Of a stretch of DNA of 64,000 nt, positions 57,601 through 64,000 are shown piece by piece. A program made the translations under genes and the position numbers. Under the pieces are notes generated by a model. The model saw nothing but the letters and a program-made list of their open reading frames with translations, was not told the origin of the DNA and made no database searches. The stretch is taken from contig JACMNB010000011.1 in NCBI GenBank assembly GCA_014378845.1, positions 116,430-180,429 on the forward strand. Direction: 5' to 3'. Positions within the stretch are counted from its first letter, which is position 1, and every line of letters starts with the position of its first letter. Source of the DNA: Methylotenera sp. (lineage in GTDB: Bacteria > Pseudomonadota > Gammaproteobacteria > Burkholderiales > Methylophilaceae).

Positions 57601-59040
57601 GTGCAAACAACAAATTTACAGACTGATGTGGTGGTTTTAGGTAGCGGCCCTGGCGGTTATACAGCTGCGTTTAGGGCGGCAGATTTGGGCAAAAAAGTAG
57701 TGCTTATCGAGCGATATGCGACGCTGGGCGGGGTTTGTTTAAACGTTGGCTGCATACCATCTAAAGCGCTTTTACACACCGCAAAAGTAATTACAGAAGC
57801 AGCAGAAAGCGCTGAGCATGGCGTCAGCTTTAGTGCGCCTAACATTGATTTACAAGCCTTAAAAAACTGGAAGAATAACGACGTTGTTGCCAAGTTAACT
57901 GGCGGCTTGAGCCAAATGGCTAAACAGCGCGATGTGACCGTGGTGGTTGGTCAAGGTCAATTTACGTCACCTAATCAAATTGTGGTGACGGGCGCAGATG
58001 GGATAATAACGACTATTGATTTCGAACACGCAATTATCTCCGCGGGTTCGCAAGCTGTTAAGTTTCCCAACGCGCCAGTCGACGCGCGTATTATGGATTC
58101 GACAGGTGCATTAAAACTGGACGATATTCCAAAACGTTTATTAGTGATTGGCGGCGGCATTATTGGCCTAGAAATGGGCACCGTTTATGATGCACTTGGC
58201 AGTAAAGTGAGCGTGGTTGAATTGATGGATGGCTTGATTATCGGTTGCGACCGCGACTTGGTGCGGCCCTTGCAAAAGCGCATGGAAAAACGCTTTGAGT
58301 CCATTATGCTATCGACAAAAGTGGCTAAAATGGAGGCTAAAACTGACGGCATTCATGTGTCTTTTGAGGGTCAAGGTGTTGATGAAGGGCAAGCGCCAAA
58401 AGAAGCGCAAATTTACGACCGCGTTTTAGTGTCAATCGGCCGTCGCCCGAATGGCAACAATATCGGCGCAGACAAAGCTGGGGTTAATGTTGATGAGCGC
58501 GGATTCATCGTTGTTGATAAACAAATGCGCACCAACGTGGCGCATATTTTCGCCATTGGCGACATCGTCGGCCAACCGATGTTGGCGCATAAAGCCTCGC
58601 ATGAGGGCAAAGTTGCGGCAGAAGTCATCGCAGGCTATAAAGTTGAATTTCAAGCCAAATGTATTCCTAGCGTAGCCTATACTGATCCAGAAATTGCATG
58701 GGCGGGCATGACAGAAACTGATGCAAAAGCCCAAAATATTGAGATAGAAAAAGCCAGCTTTCCTTGGGCTGCAAGCGGCCGCGCGCTGGCCAATGGCCGC
58801 ACCGATGGCAGCACTAAATTGATTTTTGACAAAACGACACAGCGCCTAATTGGCGCGGGGATTGTGGGCGTAAACGCTGGTGAATTATTGGCAGAAACGG
58901 TACTGGCCATAGAGATGGGCGCCGATGCACATGATTTGGGCTTAACGATTCACGCACACCCAACTTTAAGCGAAACGATTTGCTTTGCAGCCGAGATGAA
59001 GGAAGGCACGATTACCGATTTGTACATCAAAAAACGTTAG
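57601..59040 (+). CDS. lpdA: Dihydrolipoyl dehydrogenase
   Basis: VVLGSGPGGYTAAFRAADLGKKVVLIERYATLGGVCLNVGCIPSKALLH. Confidence 0.97.
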   Translation: MQTTNLQTDVVVLGSGPGGYTAAFRAADLGKKVVLIERYATLGGVCLNVGCIPSKALLHTAKVITEAAESAEHGVSFSAPNIDLQALKNWKNNDVVAKLTGGLSQMAKQRDVTVVVGQGQFTSPNQIVVTGADGIITTIDFEHAIISAGSQAVKFPNAPVDARIMDSTGALKLDDIPKRLLVIGGGIIGLEMGTVYDALGSKVSVVELMDGLIIGCDRDLVRPLQKRMEKRFESIMLSTKVAKMEAKTDGIHVSFEGQGVDEGQAPKEAQIYDRVLVSIGRRPNGNNIGADKAGVNVDERGFIVVDKQMRTNVAHIFAIGDIVGQPMLAHKASHEGKVAAEVIAGYKVEFQAKCIPSVAYTDPEIAWAGMTETDAKAQNIEIEKASFPWAASGRALANGRTDGSTKLIFDKTTQRLIGAGIVGVNAGELLAETVLAIEMGADAHDLGLTIHAHPTLSETICFAAEMKEGTITDLYIKKR

Positions 59041-59123
59041 TCAAGCATTATCCGAATGTTGTTGGCCTGAGGCCACCGCCTGAAAAAACAATGTGCATTT
59101 TAGATGCTTGAAATCCAATCGTT

Positions 59124-59831
59124 TTAAGGGCAGGCTGTACTTACTAATTCCGTGCCAACAAATTCCGGCTTTACTTTTTGTAATTCGGTAATCGCCTCAA
59201 TACTCACCGCTTTAATTAACAAGCTGGTTAACGATTTACCAGGATTGTGCAACCCTTTAGCAGCACCTTTTATGCCTTTGGCTTGCAACTCGGTTAGCAA
59301 GTTGGTTGCTAGTTGCTCGTCTTGAAATAAGCCAAATGAAATCGCGTTGCGCCACTGCGAATCTTGCACAATAAATAACTCAGTAATGCCCAGCGCTTTA
59401 ATTTCTGCGGCTTTTTTCTGCGCCAAGGCGGCACTTTTAAGTGGCGGGTAATACACCCAAAACCGTTTATCTTCTTGTGCAACCGCTTCTTGATTAATCA
59501 CACTTTGCAGGCCTAAGCGAACCAATACCACTTGCGCCGAAGGCAAATTAGTTTTAGTAAAGTTACCCCATGTGTAGCAGCTAGTGGGTGTTGGCGCCGC
59601 GACTTGTGCAGTGGTTTGCACATTGACTTGCGCTGTGGATGCGGCTGGGTCAATTACTGGTTGCGCTTTTTTTGTTTGAATTTTTGCAAGCGCGCTTTCG
59701 TCTAGTATTTTTAATTTTTCTGGCTGAATGGAATGATCAACAGAGGCAGTTTTTGGCGCAATTAAATCCATATTAAAATAGGCCAATAAACCCACATTTA
59801 GCAACACTAACAACCATACAAACAATTTCAT
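59124..59831 (-). CDS. SPOR-domain-like membrane protein
   Basis: N-terminal TM; FGLFQDEQLATNLLTELQAKGIKGA. Confidence 0.75.
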   Translation of the reverse strand: MKLFVWLLVLLNVGLLAYFNMDLIAPKTASVDHSIQPEKLKILDESALAKIQTKKAQPVIDPAASTAQVNVQTTAQVAAPTPTSCYTWGNFTKTNLPSAQVVLVRLGLQSVINQEAVAQEDKRFWVYYPPLKSAALAQKKAAEIKALGITELFIVQDSQWRNAISFGLFQDEQLATNLLTELQAKGIKGAAKGLHNPGKSLTSLLIKAVSIEAITELQKVKPEFVGTELVSTACP

Positions 59832-59882
59832 TGCGATTCTTTCTCTAATAAACTTTAAGTAGCAAAACCTTAAGTAGTAACA

Positions 59883-60608
59883 CTACTGTTTTGCTAACAA
59901 GACAAGGCCTTGCAGCACAATATTTTCCATCATAATAACCTGTTTTAAGTTCAGTTTTAAGGCTTCCGCAATTTTGTTGGCATCGCCGCCGCTTAAAACC
60001 AACTTTGGCAGCCATCCGCATTGCTTTTCTAAGCGTTTTAACATCAGTGAAATCGCGCCAGCAACTGCGTTTAAGCTGCCAGAGGTAATGGCATCTTGCG
60101 TGTTTATGGGAAAATTTTGCAAAACACCCTCCTCCACGTTTAATTGCGCCGCATTAATGACTAATGACTCATGCATCAAGCGCAAGCCTGGCATAATGCT
60201 GCCGCCTAAAAAAGCGCCTTTTTCGTCTATTGCATCGATGGTGATTGCCGTGCCCGCATTAACCACAATAGCTGCGTGCTTGGTACGCTGCCAAGCCGCT
60301 ATAAGCGCTGCCCACCTGTCTGCACCAAGTTTTGAAGGCATTAAATAATTATTGGTTACACCGCAAGCTTGCTGGCTTGCCGTCAAAAATTTGAGAGTTA
60401 ATGGCGGCAATAATCGGCCTATTTGCTGCGCCATGGCTTCGCCCGCCACGTTTGCAATTAATGTGTTGTCAGCTTTTTGCGCCGCGGCGCTTAAGTTTGA
60501 GCTGGCAATATTCGCATTCATACACACTTCAAACTCAGTCAAAACCCCACTATCGCCCGCTAACGCCCATTTTGTGCGGCTGTTGCCAATATCAATCACC
60601 AATAACAT
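59883..60608 (-). CDS. coaX: Type III pantothenate kinase
   Basis: LLVIDIGNSRTKWALAG, VVNAGTAITIDAIDEKGAFLGGSIMPGLRLMHESL. Confidence 0.95.
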   Translation of the reverse strand: MLLVIDIGNSRTKWALAGDSGVLTEFEVCMNANIASSNLSAAAQKADNTLIANVAGEAMAQQIGRLLPPLTLKFLTASQQACGVTNNYLMPSKLGADRWAALIAAWQRTKHAAIVVNAGTAITIDAIDEKGAFLGGSIMPGLRLMHESLVINAAQLNVEEGVLQNFPINTQDAITSGSLNAVAGAISLMLKRLEKQCGWLPKLVLSGGDANKIAEALKLNLKQVIMMENIVLQGLVLLAKQ

Positions 60609-61618
60609 TAGGCAATTGCCTCTGCATTTAGCCCGCGCAGGCTAATTTCACCTGCCGAAAATCGTTGCAAACCTAGCGCCGTTTCTACCAACAAAATTCC
60701 ATCATCGGCCACGTTTTTTACCACGCCAATTTGTGCAGTGCCGTTTGGCAGCAACATCTTCACTTGTTGATTTTGATACGCGTGATAGCTTATCCATTCC
60801 GCCTGCAAGCCAATAAAACCGCGGCTTTCAAAGCTACTTAATACTTCGGCTAAATGTTTTAAAATAGTGCCAAGCAATACACTTTGGACAATTTTCTGCT
60901 GACTCGCGCTTACCAAATCAATCGCGGGTTGGTCAATACTTTGCAGCACATTTTTTGGCAAATTTAAATTAACGCCCACGCCAATTACTGCGGCGCTTGG
61001 TCCTTCTAAATCACCTTGTAGCTCAATTAAAATGCCCGCCAACTTTTTTCCATGCCCATTATTGTCTATTACCAACACATCGTTAGGCCATTTTAGCTGC
61101 ACATTATTCACACCCAAGCTGTTAAACGCCCGAATTAAAGCCACGCCCACAGCCAAACTTAAGCCAGATAAGCCAGCGGCACCACAGCTAAAGCGCCATA
61201 ACAGCGAAAAAGTTAAACTTGCGCCCAATCGCGACACCCAAGCACGTCCGCGCCGGCCTTTGCCTTTGGTTTGAATATGCGCGGCAACGCAAGTTGCGTG
61301 GGCAACGCCTTTTTGCTGCATCAAATACGTATTGGTCGAAGCTACTTCGTCTAAAATTTGCAATTTAAACCAAGCGCGCTGCTCGCCCAGTGCCACTAAT
61401 ACGACTTTTTCATCCAATAAATCAATGGCTTGCGGCAGTTTATAGCCGCGGCCACGCACAGAAAACACCTCAACGCCCAAACTTTCTGCATGTTGAATCG
61501 CGTTCCAAATCGTCGCCCGCGTCACCTTAAAACGCTGCGCCAATGCCTCGCCAGAGTGAAATTGGCCATCGGCCAGCAAGTTTAAAATGGGGAAAGTAAG
61601 GTTGCTCATTAAGGCCAA
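60608..61618 (-). CDS. birA: Biotin--[acetyl-CoA-carboxylase] ligase / biotin operon repressor
   Basis: HTH N-terminus; STNTYLMQQ, KGKGRRGRAWVS, LKWPNDVLV. Confidence 0.96.
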   Translation of the reverse strand: MALMSNLTFPILNLLADGQFHSGEALAQRFKVTRATIWNAIQHAESLGVEVFSVRGRGYKLPQAIDLLDEKVVLVALGEQRAWFKLQILDEVASTNTYLMQQKGVAHATCVAAHIQTKGKGRRGRAWVSRLGASLTFSLLWRFSCGAAGLSGLSLAVGVALIRAFNSLGVNNVQLKWPNDVLVIDNNGHGKKLAGILIELQGDLEGPSAAVIGVGVNLNLPKNVLQSIDQPAIDLVSASQQKIVQSVLLGTILKHLAEVLSSFESRGFIGLQAEWISYHAYQNQQVKMLLPNGTAQIGVVKNVADDGILLVETALGLQRFSAGEISLRGLNAEAIA

Positions 61619-61636
61619 AGTTTAGCACAGCCTTTT

Positions 61637-61704
61637 TGTAGGAGCGATATTTACATCGCGAACAGAAATCTTAAAAAACTCGCGCAAACAATTGCGCTCC
61701 TACA
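61637..61704. repeat. REP-like family 3 element
   Basis: TGTAGGAGCGATATTTACATCGCG ... CGCGCAAACAATTGCGCTCCTACA. Confidence 0.8.
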
Positions 61705-61754
61705 AGAGCTTGATCAATCGTGTAAAATAACGGTAATTATTACGAGTACAAACC

Positions 61755-63548
61755 ATGTCAGAAAAAACACCCATTCCATTAGGCTCAAACTTTATTCGTG
61801 CGATTGTTGAAAAAGATTTAGCCGAGCAAAAATTTAATCTTAAAAAATGGGCAGGCAGCCCAGGTGACGCGCTTCACCAGGCCGCAGGCCACATTGATAG
61901 CGCCAAAATTCGCACGCGCTTTCCGCCCGAACCAAACGGCTACTTGCACATTGGCCATGCTAAAAGTATCTTTTTAAATTTCGGCCTTGCGCGTGATTAC
62001 GGCGGCATTTGCCACTTGCGTTTTGACGACACCAACCCTGAAAAAGAAAGCCAAGAATACGTCGATAGCATTAGCGACGCCGTGCAATGGCTGGGGTTTG
62101 GCTGGCAGAATGGCAACGAAAATAATCTTTATTTCGCATCTGATTATTTTGATGAAATGTACCGCGCAGCGGTTGGTTTGATTGAAGCTGGGCTTGCCTA
62201 TGTCGATGCGCAAAGCGCAGACGAAATGCGCATAAATCGTGGCACACTGACTGAAGCAGGCAAAGATTCGCCATTTAGAAATCGCAGCATTGCCGAAAAC
62301 CTAAACCTATTCAATGAGATGCGAGATGGAAAACATGCCGATGGCAGCCTAATTTTACGTGCCAAAATTGATATGGCATCGCCTAACATTAATATGCGCG
62401 ACCCCGCCATTTACCGCATTCGCCGCGCGCATCACCACAACACAGGCGACAAATGGTGCATTTACCCTATGTACACCTTCGCGCACCCGATTGAGGACGC
62501 GCTAGAAATGATTACGCACTCTATCTGCACGCTAGAGTTTGAAGACCAACGGCCGTTTTACGATTGGCTGTTAGATAATTTAGCCAAAGCACCAACTGAA
62601 GCCAACGGCGAAAGTAAATTAGGGCTAATTGCAACGCCAGTGCCGCATCAATACGAATTTTCGCGCTTAAACTTAACTTATGTGGTGTTATCAAAACGTA
62701 AGTTAATTGATTTGGTAGAGCAAAAATACGTGAGTGGATGGGATGACCCGCGCCTACCAACGCTAGCAGGCGCGCGCCGCCGTGGCTATGTGGCAGAAGG
62801 CTTTAAGCTTTTTACCGATAGAATCGGTGTATCAAAAGCCGATAGTTGGATCGATTATTCCACACTAGAAGATTGCATGCGCGAAGTGCTTAACGAATCC
62901 GCCGGGCGCAGAATTGCCGTGCTAGACCCAATTAAACTAGTGATTGAAAACTATGAAGCAGGCAAAGTTGAAGATTGCTTTGCGCCAAACCATCCGCAAC
63001 AACCAGAGCTAGGCAAACGTATAGTGCCATTAACTAAAGAGCTCTGGATAGAACGAGAAGACTTTATGGAAGTGCCAAGCAAAGGCTTTTTTAGGTTAAT
63101 GCAAGGTGGCCTTGTGCGCCTGCGTTATGGCTATGTGGTTAAATGTACGGGCTTTGAAAAAGATGCTGCAGGCAACGTGACTATGGTCACCTGCGAATAC
63201 CTGCCAGACACCAAATCTGGCACAGCAGGTGCCGATGCCATCAAAGTAAAAGGCAACATCCATTGGGTTAGTGCCGCGCATGCGTATGAATGTGAAGTAC
63301 GCTTGTACGACCGATTATTCAGTGCGGCGCACCCAGGCGAAGCTGGCACCGATTATTTGACGCAACTTAACCAAAACTCTATCACCAAAATTACCGCGCA
63401 ACTTGAGCCCAGCCTAAAAAACGCCAAACCAGAAGACCGCTTTCAGTTTGAACGCCATGGTTATTTTGTGGCAGATAAGAAAGATAGCGTGGCTGGTAAG
63501 CCCTTGTTTAATCGTACCGTGACTTTGCGAGATGCTTGGCAAAAGTAA
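61755..63548 (+). CDS. glnS: Glutaminyl-tRNA synthetase
   Basis: NFIRAIVEKDL, TRFPPEPNGYLHIGHAKSI, LRFDDTNPEKE. Confidence 0.98.
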   Translation: MSEKTPIPLGSNFIRAIVEKDLAEQKFNLKKWAGSPGDALHQAAGHIDSAKIRTRFPPEPNGYLHIGHAKSIFLNFGLARDYGGICHLRFDDTNPEKESQEYVDSISDAVQWLGFGWQNGNENNLYFASDYFDEMYRAAVGLIEAGLAYVDAQSADEMRINRGTLTEAGKDSPFRNRSIAENLNLFNEMRDGKHADGSLILRAKIDMASPNINMRDPAIYRIRRAHHHNTGDKWCIYPMYTFAHPIEDALEMITHSICTLEFEDQRPFYDWLLDNLAKAPTEANGESKLGLIATPVPHQYEFSRLNLTYVVLSKRKLIDLVEQKYVSGWDDPRLPTLAGARRRGYVAEGFKLFTDRIGVSKADSWIDYSTLEDCMREVLNESAGRRIAVLDPIKLVIENYEAGKVEDCFAPNHPQQPELGKRIVPLTKELWIEREDFMEVPSKGFFRLMQGGLVRLRYGYVVKCTGFEKDAAGNVTMVTCEYLPDTKSGTAGADAIKVKGNIHWVSAAHAYECEVRLYDRLFSAAHPGEAGTDYLTQLNQNSITKITAQLEPSLKNAKPEDRFQFERHGYFVADKKDSVAGKPLFNRTVTLRDAWQK

Positions 63549-63550
63549 AC

Positions 63551-64000
63551 GTGTCTAAGAAAATCATCATCATTGCAGGGCCAAACGGCGCAGGTAAAAC
63601 CACCTTCGCCCGCGAATATTTACCCAATGAAGCCAATTGCCCTATTTTTATTAATGCCGATTTAATCGCCGCTGGTTTAGCGCCATTTGCGCCAGAAACC
63701 GTATCAATAAAGGCTGTCAGGCTGATGCTAAATGAAATTAAAGCCAATGTAAAAGCAGGCAATAACTTTGCTTTTGAAACCACGCTATCGGGCAAATATT
63801 ACGCAACACAGATTCCAGCCTGGCAAAAACTTGGCTACAAAATCAAATTGATTTTTCTAGCTTTACCAAATTCAGAAATGGCCATAAAGCGCGTGGCAGC
63901 TAGAGTTGCTAGCGGTGGCCATAACATTCCCGAAAATGTCATAAAAAGACGTTTTGAAAAAGGTCTGCACAACTACCACCATGTTTACAAACCCATTGTA
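63551..64000 (+). CDS. Zeta-toxin-like P-loop ATPase/kinase, partial at window end
   Basis: GTG start; SKKIIIIAGPNGAGKTTFAREYLPNEANCPIFINADLIAAGL...FAFETTLSGKYY; open to end of window. Confidence 0.85.
   Translation, partial: MSKKIIIIAGPNGAGKTTFAREYLPNEANCPIFINADLIAAGLAPFAPETVSIKAVRLMLNEIKANVKAGNNFAFETTLSGKYYATQIPAWQKLGYKIKLIFLALPNSEMAIKRVAARVASGGHNIPENVIKRRFEKGLHNYHHVYKPIV

Overview
The window looks like a betaproteobacterial methylotroph chromosome (Methylophilaceae-like; judged from gene content and a tmRNA tag readable as ANDETYSLAA, not from any search). It has two parts. (1) About 1-10,290 is an integrated element at the 3' end of ssrA (tmRNA). It carries a P4-type tyrosine integrase, an AlpA-type regulator, a SRAP/UmuD/UmuC SOS-type cassette, a family of roughly 56-aa small ORFs, a PEP-CTERM-type exported protein, and several sets of short repeats that look like protein-binding sites. 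(2) The rest is mostly chromosomal. It includes a damaged quinone-type cluster (COQ7-like, DUF393, ArsR, UbiG-like), a large putrescine/GABA catabolism and uptake region (about 13-35 kb), recJ, aceE/aceF/lpdA interrupted by pbpC plus an alpha-2-macroglobulin gene, birA/coaX, glnS and a partial zeta-toxin-like ATPase. The most notable observations are: the small-ORF family around the PEP-CTERM gene; an umuD-like gene with an extra N-terminal region whose start codon abuts a near-perfect 23-bp palindrome; an SOS cassette bracketed by diverged direct repeats; iteron-like repeats (GGTAAAWTTTACC and TAGGTGGGTA); and a paired direct-repeat operator (TAGAGCCAYTT, 23-bp phase) found at both the puuD/mocR and speB/aminotransferase divergent promoters. 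All calls are from reading the sequence; no database search was run.
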